Source of the DNA: Lingula anatina
Taxonomy: Eukaryota; Brachiopoda; Lingulata; Lingulida; Lingulidae
Assembly: GCF_001039355.2 (NCBI RefSeq)
Contig: NW_019775519.1
Coordinates: 72,740 to 136,739, forward strand
Direction: 5' to 3'
DNA length: 64,000 nt
Part shown: in pieces, positions 52,952 through 63,233 of the stretch
Layout: each line of letters opens with the position of its first letter
How positions within the stretch are numbered: position 1 is the first letter of the stretch
Notes under the pieces: generated by a model
What the model saw: only the letters and a program-made list of their open reading frames with translations
What the model was told of the DNA's origin: nothing
The model's database searches: none
Program-made: the position numbers and the translations under genes

Positions 52952-53365
52952 TATCCTATAGTCAAGAATGTATTGTCAAGTTCTGTGCTTTCTGCTGAGC
53001 ATGTCCTCCAGAGGAATTTGCTGTTGCATCCTGGTCCATTCATCAATCCTCGTGCATTTATGAGAAAACTTGGAGCGCGGAGTCCCACGTCTTCAACCAT
53101 CATGAAATTTTTGTTACATCTTGAGAAGATTGGCTGTGGAAAACTCCAGGTCTTCTTTCTAGGGCTCAAGGAAAATTTTATGAAGAATAGCCACATAGAT
53201 GAAAATACATTATCAATGTATTGTATAACACCAGAAATGTACAAAAGAAAGTACAGAGAGAGAGATCGGTATTTGACTAAAAGTACACTGCGGAAACTGG
53301 TTGAAGCCCACCATGAGAAAGCACTTATGAAGATGCTATATCCAGAACTCTTTCATAGTGTATAG
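52952..53365 (+). CDS. WH3: alternative last exon, divergent winged-helix-like domain
   Basis: Acceptor TTCAAAAATTCCAG; phase 0; 137 residues. LQRNLLLHPGPFINPRAFMRKL aligns with VILIHPGPIVLARMMQMNKL of WH4; then STIMKFLLHLEKIGCGKLQ takes the place of KQCMQYLESLGLGKCIE. The C-terminal half is strongly basic and helical (MYKRKYRERDRYLTKSTLRKL) and ends ALMKMLYPELFHSV. No zinc ligands. This is the most diverged member; family assignment rests on the HPGP block and overall layout. Confidence 0.72.
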   Translation, partial: YPIVKNVLSSSVLSAEHVLQRNLLLHPGPFINPRAFMRKLGARSPTSSTIMKFLLHLEKIGCGKLQVFFLGLKENFMKNSHIDENTLSMYCITPEMYKRKYRERDRYLTKSTLRKLVEAHHEKALMKMLYPELFHSV

Positions 53366-54054
53366 TCAAAATTTAAGAGCTGTTAAAAATACTGGGCCTT
53401 CATTTAAATGACACTTTCTAGTCAAACGATAAAAAAGTTGTAGAACATATAATATGAATAGCACCAGTAAATCTGGTTCATTTAGAATGATCAGTATCTC
53501 CATTTTGGTTTTATTTTGTTGGAAGTTGTTTTCACTCTAATTTTGTTAACAGTTTTAAAATTCCACCATAGATAACTGGACGATATAAGAAGATAGCATT
53601 TAATTGACTTAGTTGAGGCTAGACATAGAAGCAGAAATAATTGATGTACCTTTTTGTTGCATTGAATGGTTTATATATATAGGATAAATGAAAAAAAAAA
53701 CAAGAGAAGAGGTGGTGGTTTGGGATATTATACTTATTTCTGTAGTTGTACTTTTGTTCATGGAAAAGGTCAAAGAATTATTATTTGACACTAACTTAAT
53801 GCACCTTCATCAGACTCAACACAGACAGTAAATAATCCCTGTAGTCTGATTTTTTAAAAATATAACATAGGTTCATATCTCATCTTAAAGTTAGCACCTA
53901 CATTTTTATCTAAATTTACTTCTTTTTCCATCTGTGTATGTATATAAGTTACAAAGTGTCCAAAGGTTTGTTCTATTTTAGATAAAAATTGGTTTTCCTC
54001 ATTTATTCTTTAAATAATTAAAATAACAGACACCATGGTTTGAATTGACCTTAA
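53366..54054 (+). other. Spacer between WH3 and the next MITE
   Basis: AT-rich, no exon recognised. Confidence 0.5.
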
Positions 54055-54350
54055 GGGTCCATTCATCATGAAACTACCATTCTATGTAGATCAATTCGTC
54101 TTCATAGGTACTCTTACTAAATGCAGCAGATAAACTGAATGACACGCCTTTTGGAGTAGTCATGGGCTGATTAACTTTCATGTGTGCTCCACTTCTGGAA
54201 GCTTTTTGACTTCATTTTGATGGCGACCAAATGCACATGTAAGTCAAGGAGGCGTGTCATTCAGATTATCTGATTGCATTCAGCAAAAGTCCCCACAGAC
54301 TTGGATTGACCTACGAAAAACAATTGGTTTATTGGGGATTGCCCTAAGTC
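54055..54350. mobile_element. Foldback MITE-like element, diverged
   Basis: GAATGACACGCCTT and GGAGGCGTGTCATTC are near-perfect inverted partners around a 90-base loop. The outer part (GTAGATCAATTCGTC.. / ..GGATTGACCTACG) pairs more loosely. Confidence 0.6.
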
Positions 54351-54362
54351 TATACTTTGTGA

Positions 54363-54376
54363 AGCCTGTGAACCTA
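54363..54376 (+). promoter_or_regulatory. Weak selector-like element before WH4
   Basis: AGCCTGTGAACCTA retains CCTGTGA of the consensus. Confidence 0.3.
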
Positions 54377-54755
54377 CTACCATTAAGTTTACTGCCTCAT
54401 AGGTAACTGCAGGATATAGCTGTTACTAAATCCCTTTCCAAGTCTAGTTTCAAATTTAGATAGATATTTTAAACTTTTTTTGCTGTGCAAGTAGAGTATA
54501 GGCTTGAATAGCATGAAATCCTGTTCTTTTACATTTGATCAAGTACCACTCTTAACTGATATGCAGTATGCATAAGATACCTCAATGTATTCGGTAAATG
54601 TGTTGCACCTTTGTGGGACTAAACTGACAAAAGAAAAGAGCAGGATTTTGCTATGATTACTATCTAAGAAGTGCAAATATAATGTGATGATTAATTCTTA
54701 AAGATGAAATGTTGCCCAAATGAAATGCCTTGATAAAATTAAACTGTTTTTTCAG

Positions 54756-55154
54756 GAATATCAAGATTTTGTCTTTGCCGGGAGAGTCATTTTGATACAT
54801 CCTGGTCCTATAGTATTGGCAAGGATGATGCAGATGAATAAATTGAAAAAATTCAAGTCTGCTGGAGTGAAACAATGCATGCAGTATTTAGAATCACTTG
54901 GGTTAGGTAAATGTATTGAAGCAGCCACCCCAGGAAGGGGGTCTTTTCTGTTTGCAAAAAGACTCCCAAAAGAGATCCAAATCCCTGGCGAATTTAACAT
55001 ATCATCAGAGGCTTACAATATTGTCTTTAACACACCAGATCCTCTTATTCAGAAGCAACAAACTACTGCCAAGTTGCATTTTGTAGAGGCATGTGATACT
55101 TTTCTTGGCAATGAATATGCTAGATTAGTACGCGAGATGTATATTGAAACATAA
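54756..55154 (+). CDS. WH4: alternative last exon with a winged-helix-like domain
   Basis: Acceptor AACTGTTTTTTCAG; phase 0; 132 residues. EYQDFVFAGRVILIHPGP opens the domain, then KLKKFKSAGVKQCMQYLES (probable helix-turn-helix), LGLGKCIEAATPGRGSFLF (probable wing) and AKRLPKEIQIPGEFN. The C-terminal half (FNTPDP...EYARLVREMYIET) is helical. About 75% identical by eye to WH5. AATAAA at 55458-55463. Confidence 0.78.
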   Translation, partial: EYQDFVFAGRVILIHPGPIVLARMMQMNKLKKFKSAGVKQCMQYLESLGLGKCIEAATPGRGSFLFAKRLPKEIQIPGEFNISSEAYNIVFNTPDPLIQKQQTTAKLHFVEACDTFLGNEYARLVREMYIET

Positions 55155-55254
55155 TTATCACTGACTCTAGCATAAAAGAGGAAAAAACTCATGATGCACT
55201 GTACCTCATGTTATCTTTTAAATATCATTTATTGATTTGTTTTATTTTCTGTCA

Positions 55255-55355
55255 TTTAAATTTATTATTTTATTTATTTATTTTATTATTAAATTTTATT
55301 TAGTGTTATTATTTATTTATTTATTTGTTTGTTTAATATTTATTTATTTATTTAT
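55255..55355. repeat. TTTA-rich low-complexity tract
   Basis: Imperfect ATTT/TTTA tetranucleotide repeats in the WH4 3' region. Confidence 0.85.
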
Positions 55356-55457
55356 GGTCAATTTTGCAATTGTTTTTTTGGCTAGTTCAGTAGTTTCATA
55401 TTACTTTTAATTAGATGTTGTGCAACATATCAGTGTAATCAGTTATGATGTTGGTTT

Positions 55458-55463
55458 AATAAA
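55458..55463 (+). terminator. Polyadenylation signal after WH4
   Basis: AATAAA about 300 bases after the WH4 stop. Confidence 0.45.
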
Positions 55464-57355
55464 GATATGCACCTTACTTTTCTTTACTTCTTTCCAAATA
55501 TCTGACCTATATAAGGTAGATTACTTTTAACTTCATCCCTAAAAAGTGTAAGCCCTATATTATGTTCAGAGTTCATAGTATTTAATATACAGATACCAAA
55601 ATATTAAGCCAAGCTGTTACAGTGGCAGATGTGCAGTAAGAAACGCATGTATTTTGCTAATACTCCCAGAGGAAAGCATTCATTAAAAAGTTCAATGCAG
55701 AAGATATGATTCTTAAACAAATTTATATTGCTACTCTTTAGTTTGCTTGAGATCAAAAAGATATTTTTAACAGTCTTGCAATGAGATGCAGGATTTTAGG
55801 ATAAGGTCTATATAACATCAACAAATAGTATGGAGAAGTGATAAACAATGCTTTAGATTAGCAGCAAACTGGCACGAAGAAAAAAAAAATAAACAAAGGA
55901 GGACTATGTGAGTGAAAACAAGCACTGGGGCAAAGCAGACCAGAAAAAAAAAACATTACCAGTAAATTCCAAAGGAGGAGTGAGTGTGCTGTTGACTAAG
56001 CTCATCATGAACCAACCAGAGTGCATGTATTTTGTCTAGGCAATTTATTAAGTATATCTATGACTATTAATAACAAGTTGATAATACTTTCTTTGAATTG
56101 GCAAAGTTTGAGAAGTAAGGGAATGGGAAGGATGTTTTTTATACTTGAGAAATCAGAATAATCTATGTTGCATAAAACAAATGAAAATGAAGTGAGAAAT
56201 ATTTTGGGTTTTGATTGGTTCTTAGTTCTTGTATATATCCTGTAGCAAGGGTGAAAGATTAACAGTTGTAGACGAAAATCAGTTGAATCAAAATAAGATT
56301 AAAGTGAGAATTATATCCAATAAGAGGAATTGATTATAAGTAAGGGAGTTCCTATTTGTTAGAATATGAACAATTTGAGATAAATCTGATTTTTTATAGG
56401 ATTTTTACAGATACTGATAAGCATTGTGCGTGAAATATAATATAAGGCAGTATTACTAAATACACAAATCATATTACAGTATTAATAAATCCTAGTATGA
56501 AAAACTGATAAAGATATTGGAAAAACAATATTTTTAACCAGAAGGAAATATATAAACTATTGTTTGTGTAAATTAAATTACTGGTACAACTTTATAAACA
56601 CCATCTTTTGAATATTTATATCGTTTATTTTGGGTTTTTGTTTGTTGCATACAGTTTCTATACCCTCTACCAGGACCAAGGATTTATCTTTCACAAGATA
56701 TTCACAGATATTTCTCTGACTGATTCTGTTCACATTTTGTACCCAAACCCTGTGAGTATATCCGAGCAATATTTAAAGGGTTGGTTACACTTTACACTTC
56801 TTACCAGGTATAAGCACTCGCCAAGTCCCTCACAATTTTTCCTGACAGCAATCAGGACAGTTCATTGCTCTGACGTAATTGCTCTCTCTGCTTTGTGATA
56901 TGCCTGTGCGTATTTTTGCAAAACCCAACCTAATCACATGACATGATTGCCAAAGAGATAATGCAAGCGAAAACAGACAGCATAACGAGCGTTACGCCCT
57001 TTGGTGCCACACAGAGTTGCTAGCTGTGCGAAGAGCGCTGAAGACAAATGGATTAACTTGTGGGCTGTAATAGATGGTTCTGGTATTACAACACAGACGT
57101 CCAGCGAGAATTTTTCACTGGTAATGAGTACAATTTGTACAAAGGTGTTAAGTGTGCAGTGGACATTAGCCCACAAAATTAGATTTCTCAGTTTATATGA
57201 AAGTAGCAAATGCCCTCATTCCCAATTTGAAGTAATGATTGAGTGTTGAGTACTGAAAACCCCCTGCAAATTTTGTGACATCAAATTGACATTACTTACA
57301 ATCAAGAAGACTATTTAACTGTAACTAAATTTGTATATTTTTTTTTCTTTATCAG

Positions 57356-57671
57356 AAGGGCATAGGAGTAATTGCACCCACTACATCTTCAACTTCTGAC
57401 ATCTTGGGATTCCCACCAGCTCCCTCTACAGGCCCTACACCTGTTTCTTATGCACTCCTGGCCCAGCCCCTTCCTACCACCCCCAGCCTGGCCCAGCATC
57501 ATCATACTACTACAATGCACAGCTGTGCCTTTCTCATGCTGGACACTGATGGGTGTAGTGAGTGCATCTCACTGCAGCAAAAACTGCAAGAGGCTACAAA
57601 AGCCACTGAGACACTGAGAAAAGACAACATAAAGAAATGTGTAGACTATGCTGAGCTGCAGCTGAAATATG
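57356..57671 (+). CDS. BEN cassette exon 1: Pro/Thr linker and coiled coil
   Basis: Acceptor TTTTCTTTATCAG; opens in phase 0 (KGIGVIAPTTSTSDILGFPP), so it could be spliced to the trunk. A Pro/Ser/Thr/His-rich linker is followed by a heptad-like region CISLQQKLQEATKATETLRK. Ends TATG|GTATGT in phase 1. Coiled coil before BEN is a common layout in BEN proteins. Confidence 0.6.
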
Positions 57672-57880
57672 GTATGTATCCATTTTGTTAAAATTGCTTT
57701 TTAGTGCAAAAAAATATTTACAAAATTTTCCTGTACATTTTTCAGTCAAATCCTTATTAACCAAAATAAATTTGGCTAAAAAGAAGTATTTATTTGAGTA
57801 TTTGATTTGGAGGGACTGTAAAGAAGTGTATGTTCAAGTGCTGAAGAGTATTTTATCTGAATTTTACATTTCAATTTCAG

Positions 57881-57969
57881 AACAGCTTTTGACACCCAGT
57901 GTGGACCTGAACCCAAACACAGAAAAATATCAGCCCAGCAGAGGACTTAGAATTGAGCAAGCAAACTTT
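57881..57969 (+). CDS. BEN cassette exon 2: linker
   Basis: Acceptor TCAATTTCAG; takes phase 1 from exon 1 and ends AACTTT|GTAAGC in phase 0. It encodes EQLLTPSVDLNPNTEKYQPS and RGLRIEQANF. No domain recognised; called on phase compatibility with both neighbours. Confidence 0.5.
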
Positions 57970-58473
57970 GTAAGCATATTTTAGCTCTCTATTTCAGTAA
58001 AAAAAATTGCAAAAAAGACAGTGACCAAGATTTTTGGGGGTTGGTCAAAATGAGTTCCTGTGTGAAATGCATTTTTTTTCTTTGGTACTCACCATTTTAT
58101 ATTTTACTTTACCTTACACCTTTATTGTTCTTTTATTTTATAAGATGAATATTTTAAAAGTAAAAATTGATTTATTTTTGAAAACTCCTGTTTGTTATCC
58201 AGTGATACAATATTCAATCTTCTAAAAAAATCATTCAAAATGGTTTGGCATTGGTCAAGAGAAACTTGATATGATATTTCATGTTGTGTTAACTTGGTAA
58301 GTAATATTTCAATTAAAATTCTATACTGTTAATTGTCATATGTTATTTATACCCACTTTTGTCTGGTACATCACCAGGTCATTTCCTTAGTCTTGATTCC
58401 TAAGATAGGTCAAATTTCTCTTGCTTTCACAGCTTTGGCCATCATGAAGTTAAACGGACAAATAATTTTTCAG

Positions 58474-58702
58474 GTGATATTGGAGAGTGGACAAGAGGTT
58501 GACCCTGGCATGACCAGACTAGAGGGGACAGACCTGGTAGTAGAATCAGAATGGCTTATGGAAACACTGTCAAAATGCACCAATAAGCCTAGCAGCTTTG
58601 TTTTGAAGAAGTTGTTTGATGGCTTTTTTACCCCACACGAACTTGCCTCAAAAACTGCTGTTTCCTTTTTGAAGGACTCCCCAGTGGCAAAGGCTCTACA
58701 GA
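58474..58702 (+). CDS. BEN cassette exon 3: BEN-like domain, first part
   Basis: Acceptor ATTTTTCAG; phase 0 in, phase 1 out at CTACAGA|GTATGT. VILESGQEVDPGMTRLEGTD leads to FVLKKLFDGFFTPHELASKT, which resembles the BEN signature (h-h-x-x-L-F-x-x-x-E-L-A-x-x-[ST]). BEN domains bind DNA or chromatin partners in transcriptional repressors. Confidence 0.62.
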
Positions 58703-58962
58703 GTATGTTTTTATTTTCAGCTGTAAGAATATGTATATATTGTGCCATTACTTTTTTTATGTTATCTGTTATTGATAAAATAAGGCCTATTTTAATGTTG
58801 TAAATTTCATATAAGAAGAGGGATATATTATTGAAGTAACTAAGCATAATTTGCACCAAGTCTAAATATGATGTATAATTGATTAAAAGAATTGCCAGTT
58901 TGAATATTGATTTTATTAGTTTGATAAATTGTAGCCACTTTATATTCTCTTTTTTTATTCAG

Positions 58963-59054
58963 TCTATGGAATGTCCAAATTAGGATTGAATGCTATACAA
59001 GTCAACGCAGCAATTAATTCTAAAATCTCAACATCACGCAGATGTCTCAGGAAG
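58963..59054 (+). CDS. BEN cassette exon 4: BEN-like domain, second part
   Basis: Acceptor TTTTTATTCAG; completes the split codon as Ile: IYGMSKLGLNAIQVNAAINS, then KISTSRRCLRK. It fits the second BEN helix pair (x-L-x-x-x-x-h-x-A-I). Ends AGGAAG|GTAAGT in phase 0. Confidence 0.58.
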
Positions 59055-59344
59055 GTAAGTATTATTAGAAGCAAGATTGAAATGGTCAAAGGTCTTTTTA
59101 ATTTTCAATTGCTCATTCAGAATAGATAAACTGATATTAGTCACAGATAAACTGATATTTGTCATTGACAAGTTAAATTTCAGGACTTTGGTGCTAATGT
59201 AACAAGAACTTGCTGACTGAAATTATGGTTATTCAAATGCAATTATATTTCCCTCTAAGTTATATCATTTCAAATATCAGAGTATAACATGATAAGTAAG
59301 GTTAAATTTGTATAATTTGTTCTTTTCTCCTTTTTTTCTTTTAG

Positions 59345-59353
59345 TTGGAGTAA
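59345..59353 (+). CDS. BEN cassette last exon (two codons and stop)
   Basis: Acceptor TTCTTTTAG; phase 0 gives Leu-Glu-TAA at once. In another frame the same exon reads VGVTRARSQKQIDTYLGFMK, which looks protein-like, so the true junction phase is uncertain. Confidence 0.35.
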   Translation: ME

Positions 59354-60543
59354 CCCGTGCACGCAGTCAGAAACAGATTGATACTTACCTGGGATTTATG
59401 AAATTTTTAATTTTATCTATGGCTATGGTGAATAAAGTAGATTTTATGACTATGATTTGTCTGGTTTGTTGTGAAAACAGATTTATAAATCTTGAGATCT
59501 AGATATACAGTAATATATTACTGTGTGTGATAAGACACCCTGTTTTCAGTTACTATTTTTATCCAACTTCAATGAACCCTTTCTCCTTTTTTATATTTGG
59601 AACATTTTCAATATTCCTTACTTTTAAAAAATGTTTTTCAACTTAAGATTTATCTCCCGCTGAGTTTAAAGAATATGGCTTTTGAGTTTTAAATACCCCT
59701 TGATAGTATATCTGAATAAATGAATCAACGCATTCTTTGAACACATTCTTAAAAAGTAAATGTACGGTAATGACACGATCGTTTCAACCAGCAGAAATTA
59801 TTAATTTTTGGATACATAATTTTAGAGTCATTAAAGATACATTTCTCTGTAGCATTTTGGTGCTTTCGCTGTATAGAATACAACCATTAGGTAGTCTGCT
59901 TTTCAATTGTGTTGCTACCACTCACTAAGAATGTTCTGATTTTAAGAATTTTCAGTCGAAATGATCAAGTCATTACCTTAAGCATGCAGAAATTGAGCCA
60001 AAAATTTTGTAACATCAATGTCTCATAAGTTACCTTAGGATTTAACCTCCAAACACTTTAAAAAGTGTACAGGTGGCCCCTAACTAGTAGTCGGAGGCAC
60101 CCAGCATAGGTACCTAAAGGTTTCCCAATGTACTAGTATGTATCAAGCATGCTAGAAGCAGAGTGTTCCAGAACAGTGCCCACCAACTTGGTACACATGC
60201 ATTTTACCATGCAAATGAGTTAAGCTGCCCATGTTCAGAAACTCCCAAGTGTGATTTTGCAGCACATTACCAGAAAAGACAATTTAATTTTTACAGAATA
60301 GATTATTTTGTTATTGCTGGTTAAGCAAACTGGAATGCACTTTTTTAATATCACAATTTAAATTTATTTCATCAATCCACATAAGGTATACATGTACAGA
60401 AATACTAATTTGGATGAAGACCTGTTCTTTTAAAAGGCAATTTTTCCATGTGCCAAAATCAGTGAATAAGACTCCAAAATATATGAGATTTAAAAATGAT
60501 AAAGCTATGGTATAAACTAATAAAAATATAGATTTCATGCTTT
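59354..60543 (+). other. Spacer between the BEN cassette and WH5
   Basis: AT-rich, no exon or repeat recognised. Confidence 0.5.
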
Positions 60544-60544
60544 T

Positions 60545-60555
60545 AGTGAACTCCT
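60545..60555 (+). promoter_or_regulatory. Selector-like element before WH5
   Basis: AGTGAACTCCT: 10 of 11 bases match. Confidence 0.5.
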
Positions 60556-60719
60556 CATTCTATTGTGTGCTGACATATCTCTTATAAATCAAATCGTATT
60601 GCATTAACTGATATGAGAAAAAGGTCAGATTTCATGTATTGTTGTGCAATCACTGTTCTATAATATTGTCTTTACATATTTTTATAAAGCTGGTCTGGTT
60701 GAACTGTGTTATTTTTCAG

Positions 60720-61151
60720 GACTTTGTCAAAGCAGGAAGAGTCATCTTAATGAACCCAGGGCCAATAGTATTGGCAAGAACAATACAAAGGATAAAGTTG
60801 AACAAGTTCAAGTCTGCTGGAGTGAAACAATGCATGAAGTATTTAGAATCACTTGGGTTAGGTAAATGTATCGAAGCACCCACCTCAGGAAGGGGGTCTT
60901 TTCTGTTTGCTAAAAAATGCCCAAAAGAGGTATGCATTCCTGGAGAATTTAACATATCATCAGAGATTTACAAAACTGTCTTTAATACGCCAGATCCTCA
61001 TATTCAAAAACAGCCAGCTACTGCCACGATGTGTTACGTAGATGCATGCAATGTTTATATAGGCAATGATTATGCCAGATTAGTGCAAAACGTATATGCT
61101 TGGAAACCTTTATTTTATTCTAAGATGGGATTTAAATCAAATTTGAATTAA
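60720..61151 (+). CDS. WH5: last alternative exon with a winged-helix-like domain
   Basis: Acceptor TGTTATTTTTCAG; phase 0; 143 residues. DFVKAGRVILMNPGPIVLAR, then KLNKFKSAGVKQCMKYLES and LGLGKCIEAPTSGRGSFLF closely match WH4. Downstream differences cluster in the C-terminal half (CYVDACNVYIGNDYARLVQN), and the end is extended by KPLFYSKMGFKSNLN. It lies beyond the BEN cassette, which places that cassette inside the array. Confidence 0.78.
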   Translation, partial: DFVKAGRVILMNPGPIVLARTIQRIKLNKFKSAGVKQCMKYLESLGLGKCIEAPTSGRGSFLFAKKCPKEVCIPGEFNISSEIYKTVFNTPDPHIQKQPATATMCYVDACNVYIGNDYARLVQNVYAWKPLFYSKMGFKSNLN

Positions 61152-61425
61152 AGGGTAAACCATGTTCATGGAAAATTTATATGGCAAAGAAATCAATTTT
61201 CCTGGAAGTTTCAGCAATTTTCTCTTTATCACTAAAGTACGTATACCCTAGTATCCAAACCAGTTTAGGAACTAGGGTCTGTAAACATGTTTACAAGCTC
61301 TTCAGAAATGCTTTTATTCTCAGGAACTAAATGGGCCAGCTTTCATATGTCCTGGCAAGCAGATGATCATAAGTTTTAGCAACATATTCATATTTTTGAT
61401 GGTGTATTCAGAGCCTCCATACCAA

Positions 61426-61472
<47 letters not shown>

Positions 61473-62993
61473 GTGATTGTGAACAAAACAGGAGCATGTT
61501 GAATTTTAAGCAAGTGGGGAATGTTGCAATGGAGTTGTTAATTCTAAGAATACTGTGATCAATCAATAATTGCATCTTTTTGACATTTCACATATGTCAT
61601 TTTATTCCTTAAAAAAGCAAGTGTACAAAAACAGCAGAATTGTATTTGTATGAAAAAAGACAATAAGACATTAAAGCAACAGAAGAGTATAAAATATAAC
61701 AAAAAAAGTGCTGAAAGCAAGGGAATAAATTACATCTACTTTTTGACCTATTGTTTGAGACCTATTATTTTGAAAAGCAAATTAATTGCTGTGTCAATTG
61801 AAATCCTTTAATTGGATTATGCACAAATACCATACACTTCAAAGCTGTCTTGTTTCCCATGTCTTCTTTTAGATAAACTTTTACGTCATTTGACTGTAAA
61901 AAAAAAACAAAAAACAAGGGATCATGGGGAGCTTTGAAATATAGATGAGTAAAATACCATGTTACCTGTCAAATATGAGCATAGGTGAAAGAAGCTGCCA
62001 ACAAAAACTAAAAAAGAAACCTCTTCACCACAAAGTTCATATTGCACTGTGCCATAAACTTGGGTTTTATTTTCTGACACTTTAAAAACATTAAACATTA
62101 CAGCACAAACATAGTTAAGCCTTAAATCATATATGTCACAGTTAAAAGTATAAATAATGGCACTTAATTTGTCTTTTGGCATAACTCTTCATAACATTGC
62201 TAAGACAATGCAATAAATATCTAGCTGGTCTTTTCCAATTCCTTCACACATTATATTCAACTAAGCATGCACGATGTATATAAGTTAATAAAATGTATTT
62301 AATAATATTATTAATCATGTATACGACTTGGTATAAAGTAATGATATAATACATGCTGCAACAAATGTCATTGCATGACCAATTGTCTACAATACATTTC
62401 AAGAAAAATGTGTAATTAATATATGAAATAGCAAATGCGAATAATATAAATAGTAAGGCAGCACTACACCAAACTGTTACTTCCTTGTTAAAATGCACTT
62501 GAAAATTGCGTAAAGAACATCAAATAAATGAATAATATGTATACTTATAATTCAATCTCAGAAAAAGTGTTTTGTTTCAGTCAATTCTACTCGTGATTCG
62601 TTGAACAATACATGTTAACAGATACAGATATATAACATATGTGCTAGCTATGAGCCCTACCCTCAAGGTAACTGATATCCAGAAACTACTCTACTAGAAT
62701 TCTGCAAGACTCGTGCTGTCTATTTTGTCTCATAAATAGAGATTCAGCTCAAACTTTAATACTATATCTCAAATGTTTAATATATCACATTTCAACATTG
62801 GCAAGTTTACCAAGTCTAAATACTATAAACCAATTATTTCTGATCACTAGTCTTTGCACAATTTGATGGAAACACCTTAAAACTTTTTTTTTCTAAATTC
62901 ACATTGCCTCAGTGAAATTTACCAATTCCACTGACATGTTTACTCAGGTGTTTTAACATTATCATGTAAATCATGATGTGGAAGTCTTTCCTA
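61152..62993. other. Intergenic region between the array and the WD40 gene
   Basis: Contains a TTA microsatellite (61426-61470) and AT-rich sequence. The two genes are convergent, so both 3' UTRs should lie here. No further coding exon was seen. Confidence 0.55.
61426..61470. repeat. (TTA)n microsatellite
   Basis: About 15 ATT units. Confidence 0.95.
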
Positions 62994-63233
62994 TTATCTC
63001 CTAGGTCCTTTGCTGTGCACTATTTGCAACATAATAAGTTTTCTTGATGCAAACTTGTCACCCAGTGCCACTATGGTCTTCTTGTCACTGCTTATCTTCA
63101 CTGTGAAGACATCAATACCTGTGTAGAAGTTGCAGATCTCTTTGCCCGACTTCATCTTCCACAAGCGTATGGTGCAGTCGCGAGATCCAGAGACAATGAA
63201 GTCATTATCTGGGGAGATGGCTGCACACCAAAC
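62994..63233 (-). CDS. WD40-repeat protein, last coding exon
   Basis: Minus strand; acceptor TTTTTTTAG before 63233, phase 0; 79 residues to TAA at 62996-62994. Continues the repeat opened in the upstream exon: HADE-VWCAAISPDNDFIVSGS, DCTIRLWKMKSG, a full WD unit. A last half-repeat (FTVKISSDKKTIVALGD) and tail SRKLIMLQIVHSKGPRR follow. Confidence 0.85.
   Translation of the reverse strand, partial: VWCAAISPDNDFIVSGSRDCTIRLWKMKSGKEICNFYTGIDVFTVKISSDKKTIVALGDKFASRKLIMLQIVHSKGPRR

Larger units (their letters stand above)
55155..57355 (+). other. 2.2-kb spacer before the BEN cassette
   Basis: A TTTA-rich low-complexity tract at 55255-55355, a poly(A) signal at 55458-55463, then AT-rich sequence. 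Between an acceptor-like GCATACAG (56655) and a donor-like CCT|GTGAGT (56753) an open stretch FYTLYQDQGFIFHKIFTD continues to HILYPNP. It is not in phase with the trunk, so I do not call it an exon. Confidence 0.45.
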
